Source: Corylus avellana
Lineage: Eukaryota; Streptophyta; Magnoliopsida; Fagales; Betulaceae
Direction of reading: 5' to 3'
NCBI RefSeq assembly: GCF_901000735.1
Contig: NC_081544.1
Span: 24,353,049-24,417,048 of the forward strand
Length of the DNA stretch: 64,000 bases
The notes below the pieces were generated by a model, which was not told the origin of the DNA, ran no database searches, and saw only the letters and a list, made by a program, of their open reading frames with translations. Position numbers and translations under genes: made by a program. Within the stretch, counting starts at the first letter, position 1, and each line of letters opens with the position of its first letter. This document shows, one piece after another, positions 52,615-64,000 of this stretch.

Positions 52615-55600
52615 GTACTACCTATTTATTTTCTCAATGTTCTACTTGCATGATTAATTTAGTAATTAATGAGTAATGCAGCTTTAATTCTTTAAAGTTT
52701 GTTATAATTTTGATAAAAATTATGTGGTGGACCAAAAATAATAAATTCATGAAATATATATAAGGACGCTTGATGTCTGGTATAGAAATTCAACAATCAT
52801 ATAATTAAGTTTCAAAATTGAATTATTTTCATAACAATTTTTTTAATAAACAATATGATTATTGTACTTTACATAGATGCCGAGAGAGATATCGTTGTTT
52901 CCCTTATTAATTTCACTGTTAGAGGTTCAATCTAAAATATCGTCGTTTTAATTATAAGTTAAGCTGTTGGTAATTTGAGTATATAAACCTATCTAACAAA
53001 AAGTCATTCTAAACAATGACGGAACAGCCTTATTAGCTTCAAATCATAAATCTTTGGTGATTGCTAATTGATTAATTAATCTACATGGAAAAAGAAAAAC
53101 AGGTTATATATATATACTTTTTGTTAAAAGACGAAATGACCCCTCTCCACTTAATAATAATTAATAATCATATATAGTTGCAACGAAAGCCACGTTAGCT
53201 AGCTGTAGAGAACATAATTAATTTAAACTATTTTTGAATTAAAATTAACAAATTAAGGCCAAGGAGATTAAATAGAAACTTGATGTAATCCATGTTCTGC
53301 ATTTGCCTGTTACAGTTCAACTCATGAAAAAGATATAATGGAAGGGAGTTGATACAAGAGATTATTAATGTTAATTTGAATTTTATGAAGAAAGTAGAAA
53401 CTAAACTTTAATAAATTACATTGAGTACCTTTTTCAATTAATCTCCTGACAAGTCTTGCTTAATTGTGTCATTTAGAAAATCATTAAATTTAACATATTT
53501 AAATTATTTTAGGTATGGTCAGAAGAATTCTGGAAAAAATTGATGGTATAAGTAGAAAAAAGGACAATAACGGTTGGACTCCACTTCACTTGGCTGCATA
53601 CTTCGGCTTTCCAAGCATGGTTGAGCAGTTGTTGGATAAAGATAGAGAAGTAGCATACATGAAAGACACAAAGAGTATGACACCTCTTCATATTGCAGCT
53701 CAACATGGTAATTATTTGGCAATGAAGGTGATTGTAGAAAGGTGTCCAGATTGTTGCGAACTGGTTGATAACAGAGGTTGGAATGTACTCCATTTTGCTA
53801 TCAAAGGAAGGAGGAGTTATAAGCTAAACACTATCGTGGATATTATAATAGAAAATTGGTCTTTCAGTAACCTTTTGAATGAGAAGAATGCCGATGGGGA
53901 TACACCTCTTCATTTCTATGCCACTACTTCTTCGGAATCATTATTAAAGTTAAAGAAGTTCGTTAGTCACCCTCGACTCGACGAGATGGCCTTCAACAAA
54001 CAACACCTCAACGCGTGGGATATCTCTGCCGCAACTGAAAAACGTTCATGGACAGAGGTAACACATAATTTCATCTTTCATCTTACATATTGCTTTATTT
54101 TTCTGTGTTTTTGGTTATTGAGGTGGGGCCATCTAACAATGTTTGAAAACCCCCGCTATTTGAATTTGTCACAACCCACCCCCATCCCAAGAGAGGGCAA
54201 CACCAGCCACCATCACTAACAAACGGTACCAAATATTTGCCTAATTGTATTCTCCATTTATTTAGTGTAAGCTATACACGCCCACACACACAAAAAAACA
54301 TACTTAATTGAAAAAAAAAAAAAAAAAAGTTTGATGGAGATGGTGGTTGGTTCTTTTTTAAGACTCCATAAAAATTCTTGTATTTATCACCAACCAAATC
54401 TCTTTAGTTTCTGTTTAAGGACCATCCATCTGGTAACTATCACTTTTTGCCTCTCTCTCTCCCTCTCTCATAATCAGTCTCCTTTTTCTTTTTCTAAACT
54501 TAGTATAACTGTTCGATCAATTACATCTAAAATTATAAAGGAGTATATGAAATAATTAACTTCTAAATTATGGAATAAAATCACTCATTTATATGCTCTC
54601 TGAGAAACATACTTCAAATTTATATATTTATTTATTAAGCGAATATAACTATCTGCTTTTGGGGAAAACTAAAGAATTTGTATTTATATTCAATATTAAT
54701 TTTCTCCGTTTTCTTACACGAATTAAACTTTAGTTGCTTATGAATTAATTAAGAAAAAACAAATCCATAATTAATTAAGTTGATATAAAAGTATATTACA
54801 AATGAAAATTTCAAATCATGCAAATTAAGTATTGTTAAAAACGTTTTAATGCATTTTAAAATCTCAAAAAAATAATTCTTATATTTAGCAATCTTAATTA
54901 AATAAGCATTAGTAAATGTCAAACTATTTTTACATTATCTATCTCATTTAACTCTAAATAATCATTTTTTCTTCCTTGAATAGCATGTTTGTCTTTTTAA
55001 CTAAATTAAGTGCCTATTTAGTTCAACGGTTTTAAAACATACGATTTGAAAAAAATAATAATAATAAAATACAGTTAACGAAAATGCAATTTTTAAAAAT
55101 GTAATTAAGCATTTTTTAAAATCATGGTTTGACTTTTTAAAGTGTATGTTGTAAAGGTAGTACTACACATAATTGGATTAAATATAATAAAGATTCATCT
55201 AAAATTTAATGGTAATTTTAAAAATCACCTATAGGTGTAAAAAAATTAGTATAACAAAAATTTGAGTATGTGTAGCAATAATCTTTTTAAAATGATCCCT
55301 TTTGTTTGCACTTTGAAAATTTAAGGGTGTGATTTATTTAGAAAGGGATAATTGTGTCATTTGGGAAGTTTAATTGACTGTGTCATAAGGCACGTGTCAT
55401 GTACCCATACAGAAGTCAACATGGCTTAAGCATGCTCAGCTCTAAGAGTAAGAGGGTAAAGAAATAAATAAATAATGCCATTGCGCGCATATTTTCACTT
55501 CCATTTTTTCCTTTTTCTTTTTCTAAAATATAACACGCAGCAAATTTTTTATCTTTTTCTTGTTTTAAATTCCAATTCTGTCTTTAAACGATTTGAGCGT

Positions 55601-56605
55601 TTCAATTTGGTCACAGTTACATATATGAATATATATGATAACCTTTTTCGTATATATGTTCTTATAATTCTTATACATTGCATGTTAATTACATGTTGGT
55701 TTTAAAAAATCATAATCTATATAAACAAATGACAATGTACATTAGGTGCTAGAATAGTTTCTACACGTTTTACTTTTTTTTTTTTTTTTTTTTTTATGTA
55801 TTAAATGATATATGTTTCTACATATTCTCATTTTTCATAATTACATTAATTAGGGGCTATAAAAAAAATAGCGACCATGAGGTATATAAAAATCCATAAT
55901 AAATCATCAACAGAAAATTGACCCTATTAAAAAAAAAAATCCATGCTAAATCCCTTTCTAAAATAAAAAAACATTATACGTGCTTTTTTTCTTACAAGCT
56001 ATATAAAAATCTCTAATAATATCGGTATAAACATTACACAGAGGTCTATAATTCAGCGTGAATTGCATGGACTACCTCAACGAGTAATAACTTTTGAGGA
56101 TGAGGACAAGGGTGGAGACAAGATAGATGAAGATTCGATATCTTTGTTGCGGAACGCATCCGAAGCCCATTTGGTAGTAGCTACACTGATTACAACCGTG
56201 ACATTTGCAGCATGTATTACCATGCCTGGGGGTTTCGCGGGTAGTGGAGAAGGTTCACACCCAGGCTCTGCACTTCTAAAAAAAAATACTGCTTTCAAAG
56301 CATTCGTTATCATAGATACTTTATCCATGGTGTTGTCAAGTTCTGCCGTCTTTATTCACCTAGTGACGCCATTTTTTTTTGGCAAAAATTCCAATAAAAA
56401 ACATGGCCTGTATCTTGTCGTGCTGGCCTACCAACTCATTTTGGGGGCCATGATAACAATGGTACTAGCATTTGTCACAGGCACATATGCTGTGTTAATG
56501 CATTCCTTGGATCTTGCCATTGCCAACTGTATCATTGGCCTAACTTTCTTCGTTATCCTCTTCCTTGTGTTTAAAAAATTGACAAAGGATGCGATGAAGC
56601 GATAA
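51729..56605 (+). CDS. Ankyrin-PGG (ACD6-like) membrane protein, unit 3, complete
   Basis: Three exons, 51729-52614, 53513-54057 and 56042-56605, join in phase to 664 codons plus stop, a usual length for this family. The start is the Met of MDCAYYNAAAEG, the standard N-terminus of these proteins; the upstream in-frame Met of unit 1 is lost here. Ankyrin motifs lie near residues 35, 159, 213, 247, 280, 318, 352, 386 and 426 (TPLHIAARYGH, TPLYIAAERGF, TPLHLAAYFGF among them). A Ser/Thr-rich linker with repeated AGSESTT fills residues 52-137. The PGG domain starts near residue 519 (EAHLVVATLITTVTFAAC, then MPGGF at 538-542), with four predicted membrane helices to about 652. By family, it should be a plasma-membrane or ER protein acting in defence signalling and cell-death control. 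A 5' UTR intron and TATA box are conserved with unit 1. Exons 2-3 duplicate unit 2 exactly. Confidence 0.88.
51885..52140 (+). repeat. In-frame coding minisatellite and segment duplication in exon 1
   Basis: A unit of about 30 bp, CTCAATGCAGGATCAGAATC plus AACAACAACC, is repeated in varied form at about 51889, 51919, 51950, 52060, 52085 and 52115. It encodes NAGSESTT-like peptides. It frames the duplicated ankyrin segment, which probably arose by unequal exchange between these repeats. Unit 1 has a single copy. Confidence 0.8.
52615..53512 (+). other. Intron 1 of unit 3
   Basis: GTACTACC...TATTTTAG, about 0.9 kb, homologous to 26131-27019. From 52815 onward it is the start of the block shared with 36489. 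It contains the same exon echo (CTTTACATAGATGCCGAGAG). Confidence 0.75.
53513..54057 (+). CDS. Unit 3 exon 2: ankyrin repeats 6-9
   Basis: Acceptor TATTTTAG/GT completes a Gly codon, then MVRRILEKIDG. It encodes TPLHLAAYFGFPSMVEQLL, TPLHIAAQHGNYLAMKVIV, NVLHFAIKGRRSY and TPLHFYATTSSESLL, and ends ...KRSWTE at GAG/GTAACA. Phase 0 into exon 3. Confidence 0.88.
54058..56041 (+). other. Intron 2 of unit 3
   Basis: GTAACA...ATTACACAG, about 2 kb, AT-rich with poly(A/T) runs. No gene inside. Same as 37732-39721 except for the two small length differences. Confidence 0.75.
56042..56605 (+). CDS. Unit 3 exon 3: PGG membrane domain
   Basis: 187 codons plus stop. Starts RSIIQRELHG, then an acidic linker VITFEDEDKGGDKIDED, then the PGG helix pair and two further helices, ending with the basic tail KKLTKDAMKR. 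Hydrophobic runs fall near residues 519-535, 563-588, 600-622 and 628-652 of the protein. Confidence 0.88.
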   Translation, partial: RSIIQRELHGLPQRVITFEDEDKGGDKIDEDSISLLRNASEAHLVVATLITTVTFAACITMPGGFAGSGEGSHPGSALLKKNTAFKAFVIIDTLSMVLSSSAVFIHLVTPFFFGKNSNKKHGLYLVVLAYQLILGAMITMVLAFVTGTYAVLMHSLDLAIANCIIGLTFFVILFLVFKKLTKDAMKR

Positions 56606-59600
56606 CTAACATGTAAAAGAAGAGATCAAGGATGTTTCATTCAGATGCGATATCTGATCGACAATCATATTAAGTGAGAAGTGTAGTCTGAATGAGTTTT
56701 CTTGTTACTTAATTTGGCATGTTACGAATTGATGATCCATGTATAATACCTTACATTCGATGTGTTTGCCTAAGACATATATAGCTGTTGTATAGTTTCT
56801 CGAAATACTATGTGTTTTATGGTAATTTTGATAAGTATCCTAAATCTAGTTGACCTGGCTACCCATACTAATAATAGGCATGCATACGTGGCAGAACTGG
56901 GTCACATTCTCAGTTCATGATTACATAAATATTAACTGCATGACAGGAGCTTTTTGTAAAGTTGAATGCTCGATTTAGTGTACTTAATTTTGTAGATTTT
57001 TTAGTCTAGTAATTTTATATTTACTTTTCAATGTTTCATATATTGTGTTTGCTACAAATTATATACTATATATAAACTGCACATTTTGCACATTTAACGC
57101 CCCAATCCAATGAATAGCAATGCAAATATTTTCTTATTAATTTTTATCTTACAGATTTATTTTTAGTCGTGTCACCAAAATGAGATTTTGAGAATTCTTT
57201 TGTTCCATTACTTTGTTCTCTGTTTTGGCTCTTTCAACTAGTATTTATATCTCTTTTGGTCCAATATTACATTGTTCTTATACTATTGAGGATTTTTTAA
57301 ACTTTAATTTTTATAATAGTACGGCAGTTTCCCTAATTCCGTCAAGCTTAAATGATTTTTTAATTTTTTTTTTCTCTTTTAGTTATTTGGATTTGAATAT
57401 AAGGATCATTGGATAGGTTGATAAATAAAGTGATAATATGTAATTAAGCATATACATATATAATATTTGGCTACTCAAATAGCACACTAGAATGCACCAA
57501 TACTAATATATCATATCAAGCGGAGATACATTAATTGATGTCATTCTCCTACACATCTTTTGTCAAACTTTTTTTTAAAAATATATTATTGAATTTGTAG
57601 GACTCACATATAAGTCTTATAGATTCAACAATGAATTTGCCCATCTCTGGTATGGAGATGAATATGAGATGAAAACCAAGCATTTCCCTATCAGACGTTC
57701 GATCAAGTTTGTATTAGTAAATAAAAATATCCACCATTCCGCACACAACGTTGTTTGACAAAACATCAGAGTTTTTTCAACTCCTGATCTTGGTTATTTG
57801 ATAGCAGCAAATGTATACCTTAGTACAAGTAACAATATTGCAAAATAGCACAACAGCAAAAACTAATTAAACTAGTTTGATATATATAATATCCCAAGCC
57901 AAATACGATCAAAGGATGTTTTGGTGGTTTGGTCCCACTAAATCCACCAAGTATATATTGAACCTAAGTTGGAAACATTCCCTTTCAAATTCGACTATAT
58001 ATGCACTCAACTAACAAATTAATACGTAAGGAATTCATTTTTCAGCCAAACTGATCACACACATATATATTTATATAACAGTAAATACTTTTTGTCTCCA
58101 TCCAAATTATTTCACACTTTATGTCCTGAAAATGACCAAATTGCGTAAAGCCCATGGTAGAAACAGAGCCAAAGAAAGCATACAGCAGGAAAGACAGTTC
58201 TCTAGCTCCTATAATCCTATTATGTTAATCTTTTCAATTATATTAGTATTTTGATTAATTAGTGAGCCCCATAATAGGTAAATCTTGCATTATGAACTCC
58301 TTTTTCTCAAGAATAAGACAAGTATTACGTATCACATGAATGGCAATTGACAAATACAATAATTCGTCACTTCATCATATATATATATTCTAAAACATTA
58401 ATTTCCAGAGCTAAAAAGTAATAGATTTTCAAACCGACAACATGATACCCATAAAAAATACTCCATACCCAATTAATTAAAGAGACAACGTAAAAGATAG
58501 AGATAGTTAAACAATAATTGAAAAGGCTAGAAAACGATACGATGCAGCTGATTGAATTGCTCGGATTTTATAACAATTACAGAGTAATCAAATAACATAG
58601 TTAACATCAAAAACATTTGAATTTCAAAATAAAACTGATAAGCTGTAAGGACGGAACTAGAAATTCAAATAAAAAAAAATTTTAAGGGCCAAAATAAGAA
58701 AAAAAAGAAGACAAACTATTTTTTTAAAACAAATTTAAAGATTTCAAAATCTTTTTAACAATTTTTTTTTTTAAAAAAAAAAAAACAGAAGGTTGATATT
58801 TCAGGGTTTGGAGGCTGTCAAGACGAGGTCTGACGTATTGTGATAATTGCTCCAACTTAACTTCTTGACAGCCAAAGTTCATCAAGTCAACTTGGAAGAA
58901 CAACGTGTTATCCATGCATGTTTAATTAGAATCTAACACAAGAAGTATATTTCTTCAAATTTCAAATATTATTTTCAAATTAAAAGATTTAAATTTTATC
59001 ATATGATCAGCTTGTCGATATTAATGTATGAATGAATATGATAGCTATTGTTGAGGGAATAAATGTTGAATTCTTAACATCCTAAGAATTTTAAAGAATC
59101 CTAATTTAATACGAAGAGTGATTTATAATTAGGCTCATGAATCACATAGATGTCTACCAGTTTTAGGCAAAGTTTGTTGCAAAAGTTAATGTGTCGAGAG
59201 GTATATGTGTGCCAATCAATTTGCTACTTTTCTACTTTTTTCCCCTTCTCCCCTCTCCCTCTTTGATTAAAAAAAAAAAAAAAAAATCAATTTCCTACGA
59301 GGAATATTGGCTTTGCATTTCTCGATCGTATTTATAAGAATTCCACATAACTATCACATTGTACCAAATTTTTACATGACATAATGATGTAGGACACTCC
59401 CAAGAAATTAGTCTAGAGAAGAGTTTCTGAGAGATTATTCTAAGAAGAGTTTCCGAGAAATCATTCTTGAGACTTCATCCTTAGAGATTTTTTCGAGAGA
59501 TTATTCCCGAGAATCCAAACCCGATGGATGATCGCCAAAAGGTAACCCGAGCCATTCCAATCCGAGAGTTCATACCAAAGGTTAACATGCATATATATAG

Positions 59601-60766
59601 CCCATGATGAAAAAGCATAACTGGCATATTAATGACGAGAATCACCGCTAAGCTAAGATCTTACTTACTGAAGATTTTATTTTATTTTATTTTAATTAAG
59701 ACTTTATTTCTTTTTTTTACTGGCCGTGTTTTGTTTTCTTCGAGGAAAATAGGATTACATCGCTGACAAAGGTTGTCTTTCGTCGAAAAAAGGCATGACC
59801 ATCTATATATGTTGATGTTTATCAAATTTTCATATGACATAATAATGTTTTTGAGATTGGATGAGTCATGGAAATTTTTAAGGCCCGTTTGCTAACCTCT
59901 TCCATGTTTTTTCTTTTTTCTACCAAGAAAGTTTTTTTTTTAAAAAAAAAAAAAAATTAACAATTTAACCACAAAACATTTACTACAAACTCAAATGAAT
60001 TTCACATTTATGTCATATCAAAATAAGTTTTCAATAATAATAATAAAAAAATACATTCTAAAAAAGAAGGGTTATCAAACGCTTAAATACTTTATTTTGT
60101 ATTCTCATATATACATGATTGTTTTGTATTATTTTTTTGGTCTATTACACAACACCGACAAAATATAAAAATTATTATATTAAGTTTAAAACAATATTGT
60201 TAACGACTCAGTCTTCGTTGGATGCTAGGCAAGTCCAGGAGCACTACGTCAGAAGTGAGTGTATGGAGATCAATTTGACAATAAAGACCTGTCACATATA
60301 TCTCGAGATCAAGAGTCTTCATTTCACATTTGTGATTAATTCATCACGACTGGATTTGTAATTATATGCAGTAATGTTTGGAAATTCAGCTGCAATTAAT
60401 CCTTGTTAACTTCTTTATGATTGTACTATATATAACCAGTCAAAATTTTCATTTACAAACATCAAATCAATAAAATAAAATAAAAACCAAGACCTTTTAG
60501 GGATCGATAGTTTATGGAGAGCCTTTTCACTTGAACACAATTTTTCCACCAAAATCTTTGCAGGTGAGTAAGCTTTTGCTTCCCAAACTGATGTACCTCA
60601 GCAAATCTTAAGCTTGAGACCCACTTGCAACATTTCCACCAAATAAGATACGTGCCCAATTTTTCAAACCATGTGTGAGGGAGAGGAGAGATATGAACAA
60701 CTAAGGAAAGAGACTCCTGGAAGAAATTTGTGTCCAATAATAAGAACCCCTACTTGTACAGTTTGA
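56606..60766. other. 3' flank of unit 3
   Basis: No gene recognised; same as 40286-44446. Empty site of the Harbinger-type element at 60181. The minus-strand frame 60462-60737 (MDTNFFQESLSLVVHIS) repeats that of units 1 and 2. Confidence 0.6.
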
Positions 60767-60866
60767 NNNNNNNNNNNNNNNNNNNNNNNNNNNNNNNNNN
60801 NNNNNNNNNNNNNNNNNNNNNNNNNNNNNNNNNNNNNNNNNNNNNNNNNNNNNNNNNNNNNNNNNN
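60767..60866. other. Assembly gap (100 N)
   Basis: Placeholder gap between the unit 3 flank and an unrelated gypsy element. Adjacency of the two sides is not shown by sequence. Confidence 0.95.
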
Positions 60867-61393
60867 TTTATAATGATGCATTATGATGATGATTTATAAA
60901 GATGATTTACAACGATGATCTATTACTAGAGGTAATAGTATGTATATGTTACGGGAGATACAACCGTACATACATATATTATTATGGCTGGATGTATATT
61001 TATTTGTGAAAACGATTTTCAAAACTGAGAACAAGGAGTAAAACTACTTATGGTTGTGGATTTTACTTGCTGGGCCCCTTTGGGCTCATTCAGTTTTATT
61101 TCTTGTTTTCAGGTAGAAAGGATGCTGGGATAGGAGGCCGGAATGGGGACGGGAATAATTATTAATTTTCAAAGTCTTTCATATCAGTGATTATAATAAT
61201 ATGATATTCCGCAACTAAAGTTTAATGTTTTCTAATTTCACTTGTAATAAAAATCTCTTGAATAATGTTTTATACATTTTTCGTATCCTTTAAAATCAAG
61301 TACTCTGATAGACCTTATAGATCTTTGCAAGAACTTTTGTTGTAAAAGAAGAAAAAGTGGCAAACTCAGCCTTAACGGGCTGGGGATGTTACA
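60867..61393 (+). repeat. LTR, 3' part
   Basis: Contains GCTGGGCCCCTTTGGGCTC, then TCTTGTTTTCAGGTAGAAAG and AAGTGGCAAACTCAGCC, then GGGCTGGGGATGTTACA. Such words are usual near the U5 end of plant gypsy LTRs. The 5' part is lost in the gap. Confidence 0.65.
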
Positions 61394-61397
61394 ATTT

Positions 61398-61409
61398 TGG
61401 TATCAGAGC
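61398..61409 (+). other. Primer-binding site of the gypsy element
   Basis: TGGTATCAGAGC, complementary to the initiator methionine tRNA 3' end, 4 bases after the LTR end. It sets the element's sense strand as plus. Confidence 0.85.
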
Positions 61410-62934
61410 AAAGGTTATAAGGTTCTGGCAGATTTTTTTTAATTAAAAAAAAAAAAAAAAAAAAAAAATTTTGGGGGGTTAATGAGAAGCCACATTCCGG
61501 CCAAGTAGAGTGTGCATTGTTGTGTGGTCTCTAATAAATGATGCATGAGCATTTTTCTAATGGTTAATTTTTTTTTTTTGTTAAAAAAAAAAAAAAAAAA
61601 AAATCATCTTAGTGTGATTAATTTGGAGGATTTTATTATTGTGATTAAGTTAATGACGAAGATGAATTTTTATTTTATAGATAGGTTGTGATCTATAGTA
61701 TCTGCCTAATTGGATTTGCAGCAGTTTTCTAGAGTATCGATTGATAAGGGTATATTTTAAGGTGTCTCGAGGATTTAGAAAAGATTATTGATCATGATTT
61801 AAAAATCGTATGATGATTTTATAGATTTAGGTTACGAGATGATTTGTGTAATTAACTTGGTGACAAAATGGTTTTATGGATTTAGGTTGTGAGACAAATT
61901 GTGTAAGTGATTTGGTAATGAATGGTCTTATGGATGTCGGTTGTGAAATGATTATTGAACTGAATTAATGATATAAGAGTTTATATGAGTTTTTGGTAAT
62001 GGCTAAGGTTTGGTCGATGACAATAATGATACTATGATTGATGTTGTAATATATGGATTGATGAATAAGGATTACGTAGTGGCATGAAGTGAATGCCTAA
62101 GTATTGCAGGGATGAATGCAAATGAGGTATACCCTAGAATCTATAAGATATTTTGATATATATAGTTGTGGTTTAAGGATTTTGATATTTTCAAATGATT
62201 GTGATGACTTTAAGGTACAATTCATGAAATCTTTGAGGTGATTCTTAGAATTTGAGGTGTTAGGTTTTCTGTAATTGAGGTAAACTATATTGAAGTGAAG
62301 CTTAAAGTTTTCAGGATGAATTGGTGCTCCTAGGTTGGGGATAATATTTAAATTTTGAGGCATTAGTGGGTATGGTATTATGAGAGTTTTAGTTACATGC
62401 CAAAGCTTTTGATATAATTTTCTTTCACTAGGTAAAGATGATGGATTATTATTCTTGAGGTAATTTGAAGCATAAAAGTAATAGTTAAAAGACAATATAA
62501 TATAGTGATATGATTTAAATTTCTTTTATATGACATGTTCAATGATATTCAGGTATTTTAGAGGTTGATAACATGTGATTGTGCATATTTAGATGTTTTA
62601 TTGAGTGATTAACTTGTTAAACAGAGTGTTTGTTTAAAGGAAGTTATTACAATGACATAATGATTACATAATGAATATTGAATGAGTACTGAATAATTAC
62701 GAAAAGAAATGTTAGGAGAACAAGCTCCTTATAATATTACACACCAGTGTCCATTATTAATAAAAAATAAATAAATTAAAAAATAAAAATTGTTGCATAA
62801 AGAGACATGTGGTAATAATGAGCAGATGATTCCTCAGAGCTACTCCAGGAAGATTATTTCTGCACAAAGAAAACCTAGTATGAGCAGAATCCTATATATT
62901 TATATAATTGAATTATCAAAGAGAATATTTATTT
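61410..62934 (+). other. Gypsy leader, no sense gene seen
   Basis: AT-rich, with long A/T runs at about 61445-61468 and 61569-61603. An about 55-bp unit (TTTTATGGATTTAGGTTGTG, then GTGTAAGTGATTTGGTAATG) is repeated about three times at 61814-61955. A 132-codon minus-strand frame at 62097-62495 is Asn/Lys/Leu-rich and probably chance. Confidence 0.5.
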
Positions 62935-63597
62935 CTAATGAGGTACCTGACTAGAGCGTGTGCGGAGAGACTTGCAACACCCCTGAACATCGACCCGGAG
63001 TTTTTCGTGCTGTCGCTGGAGACGTTCGGTATTCTTCTCAATTTCTAGCATCTTTGGTCCCAAGTATTCTGCGTAAGATAACATCATCTTTTTCAGCTGA
63101 GTATTCTCCTGCTTCAAATCCACGTGTTTTCGTTTGTAGTATTTGAGCAGTCGCTGTAAGACCCCGATTTGGTTTCTTGAGACTTTCAGCTCAACATTTT
63201 TGGCACTCAAACGTTGTGCCATGTCAGAAACTGAAGCAGCACCTTGGATACTGAATGCCAATGAATTATTAATAGCATCAGTATCCGACCTATCCGCTAA
63301 GAATGTTTGATCCCGTGGAATTACAAAACCTTTGGCCACTGCTACAGCAGTAGAATCATGGAGCATGATAGAATCGTGAATAGTGATAGGACGATTGTCA
63401 AAGACAAAAGTTGGCTGCCATACATTAGGATATGCAGCAGGTTCATTAGGGTGTGAAATAGGTACGACGGGATGTATAGCAGGCACTGCAGGGGGAACAA
63501 CAGGCACATCCGGTTGCACGTCAGGCATAACAATGGGTTGTGCTGCAGGAGCAATATTCAAATCGAGGTTGTTAACGGATGATGATGATACTCCCAT
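62935..63597 (-). CDS. Antisense ORF in the gypsy leader, 220 aa, unknown function
   Basis: Starts MGVSSSSVNNLDLNIAP and continues with a Pro/Val-rich stretch (VQPDVPVVPPAVPAIHP). A middle part follows with FVIPRDQTFLADRSDTDA and SLAFSIQGAASVSDMAQRL. The C-terminal half is coiled-coil-like and Lys/Leu/Gln-rich (VLQRLLKYYKRKHVDLKQ, LGPKMLEIEKNTERLQRQ). It is opposite in strand to the retrotransposon. A TATA-like TTTATATGAAG on the minus strand lies at about 63972-63982, some 380 bases upstream of the ATG. Long antisense ORFs between LTR and gag are known in some plant gypsy lineages, and this fits that pattern by position. Function unknown; a host gene beside a retrotransposon fragment is the alternative. 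Confidence 0.6.
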   Translation of the reverse strand: MGVSSSSVNNLDLNIAPAAQPIVMPDVQPDVPVVPPAVPAIHPVVPISHPNEPAAYPNVWQPTFVFDNRPITIHDSIMLHDSTAVAVAKGFVIPRDQTFLADRSDTDAINNSLAFSIQGAASVSDMAQRLSAKNVELKVSRNQIGVLQRLLKYYKRKHVDLKQENTQLKKMMLSYAEYLGPKMLEIEKNTERLQRQHEKLRVDVQGCCKSLRTRSSQVPH

Positions 63598-63971
63598 ATT
63601 TAGGAGAGTAAGGAAAAATAGTTGAGAATACGAAGAAATTGGGAGAGATGAAGAACTGAGAAGAGACTAAGCGTTAGGAACTGAAGAAATTTTGTGAAGT
63701 TTCTGGAAGCAGCAGACGAGTAGCCTTAAAGAAATTTTTCATTTCAGGTGAAATAAACAGTAAACAACAAAGCGTTAGGCGACCTCGGGCCGCGATGGAA
63801 ATTTTGTCAAAAGATCCCGTGGAAGTAGGATCTTGTCTCCTGTCATAAATTCGACTGAGCTCATTTTTCAAAACCACTGTTCAATCAACGACTTCGAATA
63901 CCATGCGTGGGCAACTGAATGAATTGTCATGCCAACGCGCACCACGCGCTCGTTCGTTATCCAGAAACCCT

Positions 63972-63982
63972 TCATATAAATT
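63972..63982 (-). promoter_or_regulatory. TATA-like box upstream of the antisense ORF
   Basis: On the minus strand GAATTTATATGAAGGG, preceded by GAGAAAGAGGTGTG. The spacing would give a 5' UTR of roughly 340 bases. It is a motif match only. Confidence 0.35.
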
Positions 63983-64000
63983 CACACCTCTTTCTCCATT

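Larger units (their letters stand above)
52815..60766. repeat. 7.95-kb block nearly identical to 36489-44446
   Basis: Twin of the unit 2 block, ending at the 60767 gap. It contains exons 2-3 of unit 3 and the whole 3' flank. Confidence 0.9.
60867..64000 (+). mobile_element. Partial Ty3/gypsy-type LTR retrotransposon
   Basis: The 3' end of an LTR (60867-61393, ending GGGGATGTTACA) is followed directly by TTTTGGTATCAGAGC, a methionine-tRNA primer-binding site in the layout typical of plant gypsy elements, and a long AT-rich leader. Gag and pol would lie beyond the window. An antisense ORF sits in the leader. The LTR start is missing in the gap. Confidence 0.7.

Noticed and set aside
62097..62495. 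132-codon minus-strand ORF in the gypsy leader
   Set aside because: Asn/Lys/Ile/Leu-rich in AT-rich DNA, no motif, no TATA-like box, and an overlapping region of short tandem repeats nearby.

Overview
The window is AT-rich nuclear DNA from a flowering plant. Introns follow GT/AG rules, and the recognisable genes are plant-specific: a sieve-element-occlusion (SEO) gene, ankyrin-PGG genes of the ACCELERATED CELL DEATH 6 (ACD6)-like type, and captured pieces of a CDPK-related kinase. Plant Ty1/copia, Ty3/gypsy, hAT, CACTA and PIF/Harbinger elements fill most of the rest. Long introns, microsatellites and nested transposons suggest a woody eudicot, but the species cannot be fixed from the sequence. 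Three runs of exactly 100 N (22611-22710, 36389-36488, 60767-60866) mark scaffold joins of unknown true size.

Layout. 1-3746: a truncated SEO gene, cut by an LTR-like fragment on its left and by a hAT element with an 8-bp target-site duplication (TSD). 4451-16301: a decayed PIF/Harbinger transposon. Its transposase gene is split by a 9.4-kb CACTA element (5750-15175, 3-bp TSD) that carries exons and introns of two unrelated host genes, a PP28-type phosphoprotein and a CDPK-related kinase. 16302-19080: small inverted-repeat elements, including a 512-bp MITE sharing its end with the neighbouring PIF element. 19329-36388: ankyrin-PGG unit 1, whose first coding exon is broken by a young copia retrotransposon (20911-25836, TSD AAGAT). 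Its 3' flank holds a Harbinger-type element built around an 11-bp GC-rich minisatellite in two opposed arms. 36489-44446: unit 2, exons 2 and 3 only. 44447-51540: spacer with hAT elements, LTR-like pieces and a MITE. 51729-56605: unit 3, the only ankyrin-PGG gene that reads through, with 664 codons predicted from three exons. 60867-64000: the 3' end of a gypsy LTR, its primer-binding site and leader, and an antisense ORF.

Units 1-3 are tandem duplicates of one gene plus several kb of 3' flank. Units 2 and 3 are almost identical over about 7.95 kb, and that identity starts at one assembly gap and stops at another. The true copy number is therefore uncertain: this may be a very recent duplication or an assembly duplication. 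Unit 1 differs from 2/3 mainly at variable positions of the ankyrin repeats. The related 3' flanks give two clean empty-site comparisons, one for the hAT element in unit 2 and one for the Harbinger-type element in unit 1.

The most unusual objects are the gene-capturing CACTA element, the 11-bp minisatellite transposon, the copia element with a long non-gag leader ORF, and the antisense ORF in the gypsy element.
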